A DNA stretch of 64,000 nucleotides, taken from positions 248,001 to 312,000 of the forward strand of contig NZ_FRCW01000001.1 of the NCBI RefSeq assembly GCF_900143055.1, read 5' to 3'. The notes under the pieces are model-generated. The model was not told the DNA's origin. It did no database searches and saw only the letters and a program-made list of their open reading frames with translations. The DNA comes from Fibrobacter sp. UWR3 (GTDB lineage Bacteria; Fibrobacterota; Fibrobacteria; Fibrobacterales; Fibrobacteraceae). Numbering within the stretch: the first letter of the stretch is position 1; every line of letters begins with the position of its first letter. This document shows positions 1 through 8,605 of this stretch, one piece after another. Position numbers and translations under genes: made by a program.

Positions 1-2165
1 CGGCGCATACCGACTGGGAAAAACTTTTCGGTACGGCTCCCGAGGGTGAACTTGCCGAACCCGCACTTGCATTGCGCGCAGGCGATGCCCCCGCGGGTGC
101 TGTCGTCGCCTCGAAGGCTCCGCGCGTGGACGCCTTCTTCAAGGAGGGCGGGCTCCTCTCGAAGACGGTGGAAAACTTCAAGGCCCGCCCCAACCAGCAG
201 GAATTCGCCTCGTGCGTGGAACGTAACCTGTACAAGGGCGGCATCTGCGTGCTCGAGGCGCCGACGGGTTCGGGCAAGTCGCTTGCGTACCTTGTGGCGG
301 CGGCGAACAAGGCTGTCGCGGGTGAACGCGTGGTGCTGAGCACCGCGACGCATGCCCTGCAGGAACAGCTCATCGGGCACGATATCCCGCAGATTGCCCC
401 GCTGTACGATGGCAAGCTGAAGGCGTGCGTGCTCAAGGGCCGCGACAACTACCTGTGCGTGCGCAAGCTGATGGAAATTTTGAACGCCCCCTCGACGCTC
501 CTTTCGGCGGAAGAGCGCGATTCCTTCATGGCGCTCCTCCCGTGGGCGGTAACTACCGGGAAGGGCGATATCGGGGAATGCAACTCGTTCAGCTGTGCGC
601 GCAATCGCGTGCTGTGGTCCAAGCTTGCGAGCACGGCCGCGTCGTGCCTGGGCGAAAAGTGCAAGTACCATGCGGTATGCCCCGCCCTCAGGGCGAAGCG
701 CGAGGCGGTGGCCTCGAACCTGCTGCTGGTGAACCACTCGCTGTTCCTTGCCGACCTCGCTCTCGATTTTGCGCTGCTCCCCGCGTACGAACACGTGGTA
801 TTCGACGAGGCGCACCGCCTGCCCGAACTCAGCAACCAGAGCTTTGGCCGTCACGTGTCGTTTTTCCGGTTCAGGAACGTGGCGAAGACGCTCGTGCCCC
901 CGAAGGGCGTGCCCGGCGGGCTCCTTGCCGAAATCGAGAAGCGCATCCCTGCCGAGAACGATGCGGCGCATGCCGAATGCACGCAACTCGCCGCCGATAT
1001 CGGCGAAGCCGAAAAGGCGCTCCACCGCTTCTTCATGAAGATAGGCAAGAAGCTTTCGAAGCAGAAGGTGGGGAAGGGCGAACTTATCTACAGGAACGGA
1101 ATTGCGGCGGATTTCGAGGCCGACCCGAAGAACGTGCTCGACCAGTTCGAACTCGCGAAGTCCCGCGCGAATTCCCTCGCGGAAATGCTTGCGGGTGTCG
1201 CCGGCCTGGATGGCCTCCTGAGGGATTTCTCGGGCCGCATGGAAGAACTCTCGCGTTTCGCTTCCGATTTCGAGTTCCTCGTGAAGGCGGGTCGCGATGG
1301 CTGGGTGTTCTACATGGAAGAACCCTTCAACCCGCACACCATCAAGATTCACGCCGTACCGCTCCGTTCCGGCGATATCTGGAAAGAGAAATTCTACCCG
1401 TGGGTAAAGTCCGCGACGTTCACCTCGGCGACGCTTGCCGTGCAGGGTGACCTCTCGTACTACGCCGGGCGCATGGGCATGTCGGAACTCGAGACGAAGC
1501 GCCCGTTCCTCAAGGCGTTCGGCGAGGTGTTCGCAAGCGACGAACGCCGCACCGTGCAGGTGGCGCGCTACCTGCCGAAGCCCTCGACTCCCGAATTCGG
1601 CGACGCGCTGAACGAGACGCTCGTGCAGGTGCTCCCCGATGTGGAAGAGAACACGATGGTGCTGTTCACGAGCATCTCTGCGATGATGAAGGCGCAGGCG
1701 GCTCTCGCTCCCGTGTTTGCCGCGAAGGGCAAGCTCTTGCTGTGCCAGCATGTGGACGGCGCGCTCGACGGCCTCATTGCGATGTTCCGCAAGTCGCGCG
1801 GCGCGTGCCTTCTCGGGTGCCAGAGCCTGTGGGAAGGTGTCGACTTCCCGGGCGATGCGCTCAAGTTGCTCGTCGTGACGAAACTCCCGTTCCCGAACCC
1901 CTCCGACCCGCTGGTGGCGGGCATTTCCGCCGACCTGAAGGCGAAGGGCGAGAACGTGTTCAAGAGCTACTACATACCCGAGGCGTACATGGAACTGCGT
2001 CAGGGACTGGGCAGGCTCCTGCGCACGGAAAACGATAGTGGCAAGGTGCTCATTCTCGACAACCGCGTGGTGACCGAGGCGTACGGCAAGACGTTCGCGC
2101 GCATCTGGAACATGAAGCATGTTACCGCGAACAGTGTCGACGACGTGAAGAAGTTTGTTTCTTGA
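1..2165 (+). CDS. dinG: DinG/XPD-type ATP-dependent DNA helicase, 5' end outside window
   Basis: Superfamily 2 Fe-S helicase, expected to unwind DNA or DNA/RNA forks 5'-3'. The frame is open to the left edge, so the start is not visible; the TTG at 72 is internal. Visible motifs are Walker A APTGSGKS (about 261-284), DEAH (about 805-816) and motif VI QGLGRLLR (2001-2024). The four Fe-S cysteines fit the DinG pattern: one at the end of LKGRDNYLC, then C-x4-C-x5-C in CLGEKCKYHAVC. Some DinG proteins carry an N-terminal exonuclease domain; the missing part prevents judging that here. The next gene, 70 bases on, also looks helicase-related but has its own promoter. Confidence 0.93.
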   Translation, partial: AHTDWEKLFGTAPEGELAEPALALRAGDAPAGAVVASKAPRVDAFFKEGGLLSKTVENFKARPNQQEFASCVERNLYKGGICVLEAPTGSGKSLAYLVAAANKAVAGERVVLSTATHALQEQLIGHDIPQIAPLYDGKLKACVLKGRDNYLCVRKLMEILNAPSTLLSAEERDSFMALLPWAVTTGKGDIGECNSFSCARNRVLWSKLASTAASCLGEKCKYHAVCPALRAKREAVASNLLLVNHSLFLADLALDFALLPAYEHVVFDEAHRLPELSNQSFGRHVSFFRFRNVAKTLVPPKGVPGGLLAEIEKRIPAENDAAHAECTQLAADIGEAEKALHRFFMKIGKKLSKQKVGKGELIYRNGIAADFEADPKNVLDQFELAKSRANSLAEMLAGVAGLDGLLRDFSGRMEELSRFASDFEFLVKAGRDGWVFYMEEPFNPHTIKIHAVPLRSGDIWKEKFYPWVKSATFTSATLAVQGDLSYYAGRMGMSELETKRPFLKAFGEVFASDERRTVQVARYLPKPSTPEFGDALNETLVQVLPDVEENTMVLFTSISAMMKAQAALAPVFAAKGKLLLCQHVDGALDGLIAMFRKSRGACLLGCQSLWEGVDFPGDALKLLVVTKLPFPNPSDPLVAGISADLKAKGENVFKSYYIPEAYMELRQGLGRLLRTENDSGKVLILDNRVVTEAYGKTFARIWNMKHVTANSVDDVKKFVS

Positions 2166-2208
2166 CACTTCTCCCGCGTTCGTTTAGACATCCCGGATAA
2201 AATTTTTC

Positions 2209-2216
2209 TAAATTTG
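2209..2216 (+). promoter_or_regulatory. FCB-type -7 promoter element
   Basis: TAAATTTG matches the TAnnTTTG -7 consensus of Bacteroidota and relatives. It lies 20 bases before the ATG at 2236, and a GAAGGA ribosome site (2227-2232) sits between them. A TTTA at 2183 is a weak upstream element. Confidence 0.45.
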
Positions 2217-2235
2217 CGTCCCCATTGAAGGATGC

Positions 2236-4119
2236 ATGATGTTTGATTTGAAGAGTTTTTTTGACGGCATGTCGAAGCCGCTGCTTCGCGATGTCCACGC
2301 TAGGGCCTACGGCAAGAAGGGCCTGTTGAATAATGCACTTATCCAGTCTGAAGTCTTGACCTATTTTTCGGATAGGGACCGTGTTGCCAAACTTTTTGCG
2401 CACATGGAACCGTGGCAGAAACGCTGCCTGAACCTTGTGTATCATAGCGCCTCGCGCGGGCTCACCTACAACGAGCTCCGCCTTACCGTACCCGTGGCGA
2501 AGAACAAGGAACTCCGCACGTTCCTCTTGCAGATGTGCCGCGAGTTCCTGCTGTGGAGGTCGCAGGCCTCGGGCGTTGCCGTGTACCACGGCTTTACCGA
2601 TTTTGCGCACAGTTTCGAGATTGAACTGCAGGGCGCTCCCGAATCTTCGAAGCCCTACCAGGAATACGGTAGCCTGCTGGCATGGCATATCTGCCTCGTA
2701 CTTTCGCTTGCCAAGCGCGGCGAACTGCGCGTGAACACGAACGGCACGCTGAACCGCCGCAGCTACCAGATGTGCATCGACGCTTTTACCGCCTCGGGGA
2801 AGGTTTCCGCGAAGGCGAGCGAGAACGAGCTCACCCTCATTTTCAGTTTCCTCACGCAGAGGGAATGGCTCGAACAGGAAAATTCGTTCCTGTACCCGTC
2901 GGAGGCCGCATACGAGTTCCTGCGCACGAGCGGTTTCCGCCTGCACCAGTACGTGCTTACGTGGTGGCTCGAGGTGCGTTTCCGTAACGATGCACTCCAC
3001 CTGAAGCGCCTGCTGCGCTGCGTTGCCGAACCGCGCTGCGTGTGCGATGCGGCGTACCTGTTCTGGGTCATGGATCCTTCCTGCCGCATTCTCGAGTCGA
3101 ACAGGCACCTCGCCTGGGAATACCTCCCGCGTCCCATGCGCGAACTCTGGCTCATCGGTCTCCTGAAGTTCCAGTTCGAGTCGGGCAAGGTGTCCGCGAT
3201 TGCCGTGAGCGAAGTCGGAAGGGAATGGATGGCAAGCTCGGTACTTCCGCAGAACGAAGGGCAGGTGTCGATGCTCCCGAACTTCGACCTGGTGGTCAGC
3301 GCCTCCATGTCGCCGCAGTTGCTGTTTACGGTGGCATGCCTCGCGAAGGTCAAGAACGACGAGGCCTTCCTCTGCTTCAACTTCGAGAAGGAAACCTACA
3401 TCGCGGGCCTCAAGAGCGACATTCCCGAATCGGACATGGAACAGCTTATCGCCTGGATCAAGCCGCCCGAGAACGTGCTCTCTACCTTCCGCGAGTGGAA
3501 CGCCTCCTTCTACGGGGCGAAGGTGCGCACGGTGCGCCTCCTCAAGATAGATGACCTCAAGATATTGGGCGAGCTCACGCGCTTCCCGCAGTTCATGGAA
3601 TGCGTCGAGGAGTATATCCCGGGTTACGGGTTCGTGCTCGACCAGAAGAAGGAACCCGCCGCGCTCAATATCCTGGAAAGTTTCGGGTACTGCCCGTTTG
3701 CCGACCGCTCCGCGAAGAAGCGCGACCACGCCCCGACCGACGAGTGGCGCAAGGAATTTGCGATTGCGTGGCCCGCCGAGGGCAACGTGGACTACGAGCT
3801 CAAGGACGACGTGGACGAGGCGACGGTGCAGTCGGCCCTTGATTCCACGAAGTACGGCTCCGTTTACCAGAAGCTCGATTCGTTCGACCTGGTGAAGGTG
3901 TTACGTTATGCGAAACTCACGGGCACCTACCTCGCGGCGAAGGTCAAGGACCCCGCGAAGCGTGCCGACAAGGTGCGCGAGCTGGTGTTCACCGTGCATG
4001 CGCTGCACCTCGCGAAGGCCCCCCTCAACGTGGAAATCCAGGAGAAGGGCGCCGAGGCGGGCATGCCGCTGCAGCTTTCGTTTATCCAAGAAATCAAGGT
4101 GATGCAGAAAATCGCGTAA
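2236..4119 (+). CDS. Helicase-associated protein, XPB/Ssl2 N-terminal-like (Helicase_C_3)
   Basis: 627-residue soluble protein with no signal peptide and no Walker motifs, so not itself an ATPase. Residues about 350-490 (from SMLPNFDLVV through the segment ending FVLDQKKEPAA) resemble the 'helicase XPB/Ssl2 N-terminal' domain, PF13625, typically found beside or fused to helicases. The family match is from memory of the pattern. The N-terminal 150 residues look like winged-helix repeats (inference). Two adjacent ATGs exist (2236, 2239); a GAAGGA site at 2227-2232 serves either. It follows dinG in the same direction, which suggests a DNA-repair or helicase-partner role. Confidence 0.6.
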   Translation: MMFDLKSFFDGMSKPLLRDVHARAYGKKGLLNNALIQSEVLTYFSDRDRVAKLFAHMEPWQKRCLNLVYHSASRGLTYNELRLTVPVAKNKELRTFLLQMCREFLLWRSQASGVAVYHGFTDFAHSFEIELQGAPESSKPYQEYGSLLAWHICLVLSLAKRGELRVNTNGTLNRRSYQMCIDAFTASGKVSAKASENELTLIFSFLTQREWLEQENSFLYPSEAAYEFLRTSGFRLHQYVLTWWLEVRFRNDALHLKRLLRCVAEPRCVCDAAYLFWVMDPSCRILESNRHLAWEYLPRPMRELWLIGLLKFQFESGKVSAIAVSEVGREWMASSVLPQNEGQVSMLPNFDLVVSASMSPQLLFTVACLAKVKNDEAFLCFNFEKETYIAGLKSDIPESDMEQLIAWIKPPENVLSTFREWNASFYGAKVRTVRLLKIDDLKILGELTRFPQFMECVEEYIPGYGFVLDQKKEPAALNILESFGYCPFADRSAKKRDHAPTDEWRKEFAIAWPAEGNVDYELKDDVDEATVQSALDSTKYGSVYQKLDSFDLVKVLRYAKLTGTYLAAKVKDPAKRADKVRELVFTVHALHLAKAPLNVEIQEKGAEAGMPLQLSFIQEIKVMQKIA

Positions 4120-4145
4120 TGTTCTCGGCGCGGTTCAAGACTGCG

Positions 4146-4691
4146 TCAGGGGAGTGTCTGCGCGTAGCCCGCGATGTCCTTCATCTCGTCGAGCGTAATC
4201 TCGTCGTAGTAGGCTTCCATGTTGCGGTCTTCGTCGCCGAAGTTCATCTGGTACCAGAACGTGGGCATGTCCTCGCGTGCGCGCTGCCCTATGTAGATAG
4301 GCCTGCCGGAAGGGTTCACGTTTACGCGCATGCCGTCTTCGCCGTGGCAGGGCCTGCAGTTCTGGTAAAAGAGTTTTGCGCCGCGCTTGAGGTTCGCTCC
4401 CTTTATCTTGCCGTTCTTGTCGAGCAGCTTGTACACGAGGTAGGCCATGCGCTTGTCCTCGCGGGTGAGCGTGTCTCCTGGCGACCCTGGCTCCGGCGCG
4501 TTTACTGCCTGCGTGGCATCTTTAGTAGCGTCTTTAGCCGGCGCATTTACCACCGGCGCAGCATCTTTAGCAGCGTCTTGCGTAGGGCGTGCGACCGGCG
4601 CGACTCCCGGGGTATCCCCGGCAGTAACCGCAGCCGCCCCGTAGAGGGCGGCGAGGGTCCCCGCGATAAACGTCACCTTGCGCATCTGCAT
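4146..4691 (-). CDS. Exported monohaem c-type cytochrome
   Basis: 181 residues from the ATG at 4691. Residues 1-24 form a signal peptide ending in AVTA. A low-complexity linker of about 45 residues follows, with repeated DAxKDA and VNAP units, then a class I cytochrome c domain. Haem attachment is CRPCH (Cys112, Cys115, His116), and a Met in the DMPTFWYQM segment is the likely sixth ligand. It should act in the periplasm as an electron carrier; the partner is not visible. An in-frame upstream ATG at 4739 would spoil the signal peptide. The 4691 start has a -10 like element 12 bases upstream and no ribosome site. No cytochrome maturation genes are nearby. Confidence 0.82.
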   Translation of the reverse strand: MQMRKVTFIAGTLAALYGAAAVTAGDTPGVAPVARPTQDAAKDAAPVVNAPAKDATKDATQAVNAPEPGSPGDTLTREDKRMAYLVYKLLDKNGKIKGANLKRGAKLFYQNCRPCHGEDGMRVNVNPSGRPIYIGQRAREDMPTFWYQMNFGDEDRNMEAYYDEITLDEMKDIAGYAQTLP

Positions 4692-4703
4692 GCTGAGAAT
4701 ATA
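4692..4703 (-). promoter_or_regulatory. -10 element 12 bases before ATG (possible leaderless start)
   Basis: On the minus strand TATATTCTCAGC directly precedes ATG 4691. There is no Shine-Dalgarno sequence. The first T is 12 bases before the A of the ATG, so a transcript would begin at or next to the start codon. Confidence 0.4.
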
Positions 4704-4727
4704 AAAAACACGCGGTCCGCGCAGTTT

Positions 4728-4771
4728 GTATCCTTGCAAGGTGCGGTTCGTATCCTTGCAAAGTGCGGCTC
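4728..4771. repeat. Two tandem copies of a 22-bp unit
   Basis: Units 4728-4749 and 4750-4771 share GTATCCTTGCAA, then GTGCGG and TC, differing at two positions. They lie between the divergent cytochrome and esterase genes and could be paired operator sites or a simple duplication. Confidence 0.75.
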
Positions 4772-4822
4772 GTAAACCCGCGAGCCTGCTTGCCCGTAAA
4801 AGAACTTTCTACTTTATCCCGT

Positions 4823-5887
4823 ATGAATACAAATATGTTCTTGTCGGTCGCCTTCGTGCTCGCCGCCACCGTATATGGAGGTGCTTCCATGCCCATCGAT
4901 AAAGAGTCCTTCGCCCTGAACGGCCGCTGGTCCGTGCAGGATACTTGCCTGTGTGCAAGCGCCCCCGCCGTGTCGGTTGCCTTCAAGGCTGTCACGGGCG
5001 AGGTCACGTTCGACATAGAGGGCGAGGCGCGTTTCCTTTTCGAGATAGATGGCAAGCCGCAGAAGTATGTCACGGTTACCGACCGCAAGAAGCAGAAGTT
5101 TTCCACCCCGAAGGATGGCAAGCCGCATACCTACCGCCTTGTCAAGGTGAGCGAGTCCAACCCGGGCAAGTTCTGCATTCACGGTATCGACCTCGGGAAG
5201 AAGGGTTCCTTTGCCGAGAAGCCGAAGGCGTCAAGCCGCCGCATCGAGTTTATCGGGGATTCCTTCACGGTCGGGTACGGCGTGGAAGGCAAGGGTCCGG
5301 AAGACGGCACTCCGTTCGAGAAGACGAACGCTTCGAAGAGCTATGCCTTCATCCTGTCCGAAAGCCTCAGGGCGGATTACCACGTGAATGCCGTGAGCGG
5401 TCGCGGGCTCGTGCGCAACTACGCGAACATCGTCCCGGAATGGACGCTTGAAACTTTGTATGACTACACGATGATGGGCGTGCCCGAGCAGGACGCGAAT
5501 ACCGAGCGCTGGGATTTCGAGAGGTTCCATCCGCAGGTCGTGGTCGTGTTCGTGGGTATAAACGACTTCCAGGGCGAGCCCCCGTATGCGGACGTGGGCA
5601 AGTTCAAGCAGGCGTACGTGAAACTCCTGGATAGGCTCCGTGCGCTCCACCCCGGCGTGAAGTTCCTGCTCGTCGCGACGAAGACGTGGCCGAACGATGA
5701 CCTGGGCGGCGTGGTCGAGGGCATCTACAATGACCAGGTTGCGGCGGGGAAGACCGACATTCTGTATAAGTTTGTTTACACTGAGAACACCGCACTGCAC
5801 GGGCATCCGAGCGAAAACTCGCAGAAGGAACTCGCGAACACGCTGCGCCCCCTCGTTGCACGCCTGGGAGGGTGGCTTTCTCGCTAA
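4823..5887 (+). CDS. CE2-like SGNH acetyl esterase, secreted
   Basis: 354 residues from ATG 4823. The signal peptide is residues 1-22. A beta-sandwich N-terminal domain (about 25-130) precedes an SGNH hydrolase domain. Catalytic serine motif IEFIGDSFTVGYG has Ser147; GINDF is block III (about 245-249); a C-terminal GHPS provides the likely catalytic His. The two-domain layout is that of carbohydrate esterase family 2, which removes acetyl groups from xylan or glucomannan; some members also bind cellulose. Function is by family. The open frame extends to 4763, but the extra 20 residues would precede the signal peptide. A TACTTT element at 4810 lies 13 bases before the ATG and there is no ribosome site. 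Confidence 0.85.
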   Translation: MNTNMFLSVAFVLAATVYGGASMPIDKESFALNGRWSVQDTCLCASAPAVSVAFKAVTGEVTFDIEGEARFLFEIDGKPQKYVTVTDRKKQKFSTPKDGKPHTYRLVKVSESNPGKFCIHGIDLGKKGSFAEKPKASSRRIEFIGDSFTVGYGVEGKGPEDGTPFEKTNASKSYAFILSESLRADYHVNAVSGRGLVRNYANIVPEWTLETLYDYTMMGVPEQDANTERWDFERFHPQVVVVFVGINDFQGEPPYADVGKFKQAYVKLLDRLRALHPGVKFLLVATKTWPNDDLGGVVEGIYNDQVAAGKTDILYKFVYTENTALHGHPSENSQKELANTLRPLVARLGGWLSR

Positions 5888-5953
5888 AGTCTGTGCTTTT
5901 TTTCACATAATATTTTATCTTTATTCCTAAGGGTTATAGGAAGGAAGAACTTT

Positions 5954-7285
5954 ATGTCCAGGATTATGGAAAAGATATACGCTCTCTTCAGGATGAATAT
6001 CCTGATCTTCGTGTTGCTGGCGGCAACGGTTATAGCCCTTTTTGCCTACCAGAACGGTCTCGACGATATCGTGTTCCTGAACCTTTCCGACTATCCCTAC
6101 GTGATAGCCGAGACGGACAGTGCCGACGGTGGCTCCTCGGCGGTGGCGATTTCGCGCACGGATTCCTCCATCATCGTGGACTACGAACTGAAGGAAGGCT
6201 ATGCCTACCCGTATGCGGGCGTGAAGATTCTGCTTGGCGACGGCAAGACCAAGGGCCGCGACTTCTCCAAGTTCGATAGCATCTTCGTGTGGGTCAAGCC
6301 CCGCGGCGAAGGTACGGTGCGTATCTACTTCCGCGGCTACGATGCGGATTTTTACCGAGAAGGCGACGAGGGCTCGCTCAAGTTCAACGAAGTCGAGTTC
6401 TTCCCGCTCGAAGAGACTTACCCGGCTGTGTTCGTGCCGCAGGAATTCCGCGTGGCCTCCTGGTGGGTGGCCCAGAACGAGATTAACGTGCACAAGGCGC
6501 GCGTAGACCTCTCGAACATCCCGCTCATTGAGATCCAAACGGGCACGAATGCTCCGCTCGGTTACGGCACGCTCGAAATCCGCGGGTTCTGCTTCAAGGG
6601 CAAGAAGATTTCGAAGGTGGACCTCGTGACCATCCTCGTGGCGCTCTGGTTCGTGACCTTCCTCATCATCCTCGTCATCCGCTTCTTCGACTACAACCGC
6701 GAACGCGCGGCCAACCGCAAGAAGCAGGAAGAACTCGAGAAGTACCTGGCCGCCCTCGAGATCGAGAAGAGCGAGTACGAGAAGTCCAGCCGTACCGACC
6801 CGCTCACGGGTTGCCTCAACCGCGCCGGCTTCGGTAGCGTGCTCTTGCGCGAACAGGAAAACCTGACCAAGAATGGCAGTCCGGTCTCGTTCGTGCTCCT
6901 GGACATCGACCATTTCAAGGAAGTGAACGACACTTACGGCCACAACGTGGGCGACGAGGTGCTCGTGAACCTCACCAAGCTTATCCAGGGCAAGATCCGC
7001 AACAGCGACAGCCTGGTGCGCTGGGGTGGCGAAGAATTCGTCATCCTGTGTGGCGAGACGCCCATCCAGAATGCGCAGTTCCTGGCCGAGAAGCTCCGCG
7101 TGGCTATCGAGAACACGCAGCTCATTAGCCAGCAGCGCATCACCTGCTCGTTCGGCATTTCCGAGATGATTGCGGGCGAAGACCCGAAGCGCCTGTTCGA
7201 GCGTGCGGACAAGGCCCTGTACGCCTCGAAGGAAGGCGGCCGCAACCGCGTGACGAGTGCGACCTACCGGCGCCAGGCCCGCTAG
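5954..7285 (+). CDS. Membrane diguanylate cyclase (GGDEF)
   Basis: 443 residues. Transmembrane segment about 14-34, an extracytoplasmic sensor region about 35-220, second transmembrane segment about 222-242, a charged coiled-coil (about 243-275), then a GGDEF domain. The active-site loop is GGEEF (about 358-362), and the RxxD inhibitory site (RNSD) lies five residues before it, so the enzyme should make cyclic di-GMP and be product-inhibited. Metal-binding DIDHFKEVND is intact. The sensor region looks like a beta-rich carbohydrate-binding-like fold (inference). AAGGAAG before ATG 5954 is a good ribosome site. A lipoprotein starts three bases after the stop. Confidence 0.93.
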   Translation: MSRIMEKIYALFRMNILIFVLLAATVIALFAYQNGLDDIVFLNLSDYPYVIAETDSADGGSSAVAISRTDSSIIVDYELKEGYAYPYAGVKILLGDGKTKGRDFSKFDSIFVWVKPRGEGTVRIYFRGYDADFYREGDEGSLKFNEVEFFPLEETYPAVFVPQEFRVASWWVAQNEINVHKARVDLSNIPLIEIQTGTNAPLGYGTLEIRGFCFKGKKISKVDLVTILVALWFVTFLIILVIRFFDYNRERAANRKKQEELEKYLAALEIEKSEYEKSSRTDPLTGCLNRAGFGSVLLREQENLTKNGSPVSFVLLDIDHFKEVNDTYGHNVGDEVLVNLTKLIQGKIRNSDSLVRWGGEEFVILCGETPIQNAQFLAEKLRVAIENTQLISQQRITCSFGISEMIAGEDPKRLFERADKALYASKEGGRNRVTSATYRRQAR

Positions 7286-7288
7286 CCT

Positions 7289-7666
7289 ATGCCCCGCATA
7301 GCGACATTCCCGTTAGTCCTTGCGCTTGCCGCCCTGTTGCTCGCTTCGTGCGCGCACAAGGAGCCGGAGGTGGATTTCAAGCCCATCCAGCTCAACTGGC
7401 ATGCCCTTTCGGAGGCCGCGGAGGCCCACCCCGAGAAGGATGCCTGCGTGATATCCGTCACATCGCTCCTGATGCGCGAGAAGGCCGTCCGGGAGTCGAA
7501 GTTCGAGTCCCTCGACTACGATGTCGTGTTCGATATCAAGGGCGAAAACCTCGAATTTAAGGGAATTTGCGCGAATTCCGGGGCGGAAGTTGCCACCGAG
7601 TGCAGGTTTACTGCCGTTTGCTCCGGTGCCGAAAAAGTCGTTGTAAATTTTCACAACGGAGACTAG
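7289..7666 (+). CDS. Small hypothetical lipoprotein
   Basis: 125 residues. Signal sequence with lipobox LLASC (Cys21) predicts a lipid-anchored protein. The remainder is short, with four cysteines after the anchor and no recognised domain. It begins three bases after the diguanylate cyclase and is followed directly by a terminator, so the two form one transcription unit; it may be the cyclase's periplasmic partner (inference from position only). Confidence 0.75.
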   Translation: MPRIATFPLVLALAALLLASCAHKEPEVDFKPIQLNWHALSEAAEAHPEKDACVISVTSLLMREKAVRESKFESLDYDVVFDIKGENLEFKGICANSGAEVATECRFTAVCSGAEKVVVNFHNGD

Positions 7667-7706
7667 TCGCGGCTACTACCTTTCGGGCCGCGATAGTTTT
7701 ATTTTT
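7667..7706 (+). terminator. Rho-independent terminator
   Basis: TCGCGGC (7667-7673) pairs with GCCGCGA (7687-7693), followed by a T-rich tail. It ends the cyclase/lipoprotein unit. Confidence 0.75.
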
Positions 7707-7707
7707 A

Positions 7708-7733
7708 AGGTATTGGCAGACATTGCCTTACCT
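7708..7733. promoter_or_regulatory. Palindrome before TIGR02147 gene 1
   Basis: AGGTATTGGCA and TGCCTTACCT form an imperfect inverted repeat with a 5-base centre, 36 bases before the GTG start. It is a candidate operator for the regulator that follows. Confidence 0.45.
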
Positions 7734-7768
7734 ATTGTATTGTGGGATGTAACGACAAGGATAATTCT

Positions 7769-8605
7769 GTGAAACCGATTTTCGAATATACAGACTACCG
7801 TGAATGGATCCGCGACGCGTTTGATGACTTCAAACAGCGCAAGACCGTTATATCCTGGCGCTACATGGCAATGAAGCTCGGGGCCGACCCGGGCAACCTC
7901 CTCCGCGTATCGCAGGGGAAGATCCACCTGACACTCTCGCTCGTGAAGCCGATGGCCGAGTTCTTCGAGCTCGACGAGAAGGAGACTGCCTACTGGACGG
8001 AACTCGTGTGTTTTGGGCGCGCGAAGACCGATGCGGAGGCCTTGAACCATTACGAGAAGATGCAGATTCTGAAGGGAATCCCCCTGAAGAGGCTCGCGAA
8101 GAAGGAGCTCGAGTTCTACCGTCACTGGTACTGCAATTCTATCCGCTCGATTATCGGCATTTGCCGGTTCAAGGACGACTACGAGGGGCTTGCGGAGTGC
8201 TGTACGCCCCCGATTACGGTGGAAGAGGCCAAGAGCGCCGTAAAACTTTTGTATGATTTAAACATGATTTCGAAGGATAGGGACGGCTACTGGAAGGTGA
8301 ACGACACCTTCGTGAGCACCGGTGGAAACTGGCGCTCCGAGGCCGTGCGTACGTTCCAGAAGGAAACTATCCGCCTCGCGGGCGAATCGCTCGAGCGCCA
8401 CGCGCCGCCGCTGCGCGACATCAGCACGGTGACCATGACGTTCAACATGGACGATATTGCGCTCATCCGCGAAAAGATCAAGGAATTCCGTAGCGAACTG
8501 TTGCGCCTGTCGCAGGAAGGCGATGGCGACGATACGGTGTTCCAGCTGAATGTGCAGTTGTTCCCGATAGGGTTTGCGAAGAAATTGCAGGAGAAGGAAA
8601 AATGA
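7769..8605 (+). CDS. TIGR02147 family protein (HTH-like N-terminus, DUF4423-like C-terminus), copy 1
   Basis: 279 residues from GTG 7769, chosen because an AAGG lies 8 bases upstream and family members begin with a (K/R)PI-EYxDYR motif; the open frame reaches back to 7742. Residues about 1-80 resemble a helix-turn-helix segment (ISWRYMAMKLGADPGNLLRV). The rest is the conserved TIGR02147/DUF4423 region ending in VFQLNVQLFPI, seen in all three copies here. The family is abundant in Fibrobacter; a regulatory role is plausible but unproven. Its stop overlaps the next gene's start (ATGA), so the two are translationally coupled. Confidence 0.82.
   Translation: MKPIFEYTDYREWIRDAFDDFKQRKTVISWRYMAMKLGADPGNLLRVSQGKIHLTLSLVKPMAEFFELDEKETAYWTELVCFGRAKTDAEALNHYEKMQILKGIPLKRLAKKELEFYRHWYCNSIRSIIGICRFKDDYEGLAECCTPPITVEEAKSAVKLLYDLNMISKDRDGYWKVNDTFVSTGGNWRSEAVRTFQKETIRLAGESLERHAPPLRDISTVTMTFNMDDIALIREKIKEFRSELLRLSQEGDGDDTVFQLNVQLFPIGFAKKLQEKEK

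Noticed and set aside
2122-3729. 535-codon minus-strand open frame opposite the helicase-associated gene
   Set aside because: Mirror-frame shadow with no domain, no ribosome site and biased composition.
4119-4775. 218-codon plus-strand open frame opposite the cytochrome gene
   Set aside because: The cytochrome has a signal peptide and CxxCH; the opposite frame has no recognisable feature.
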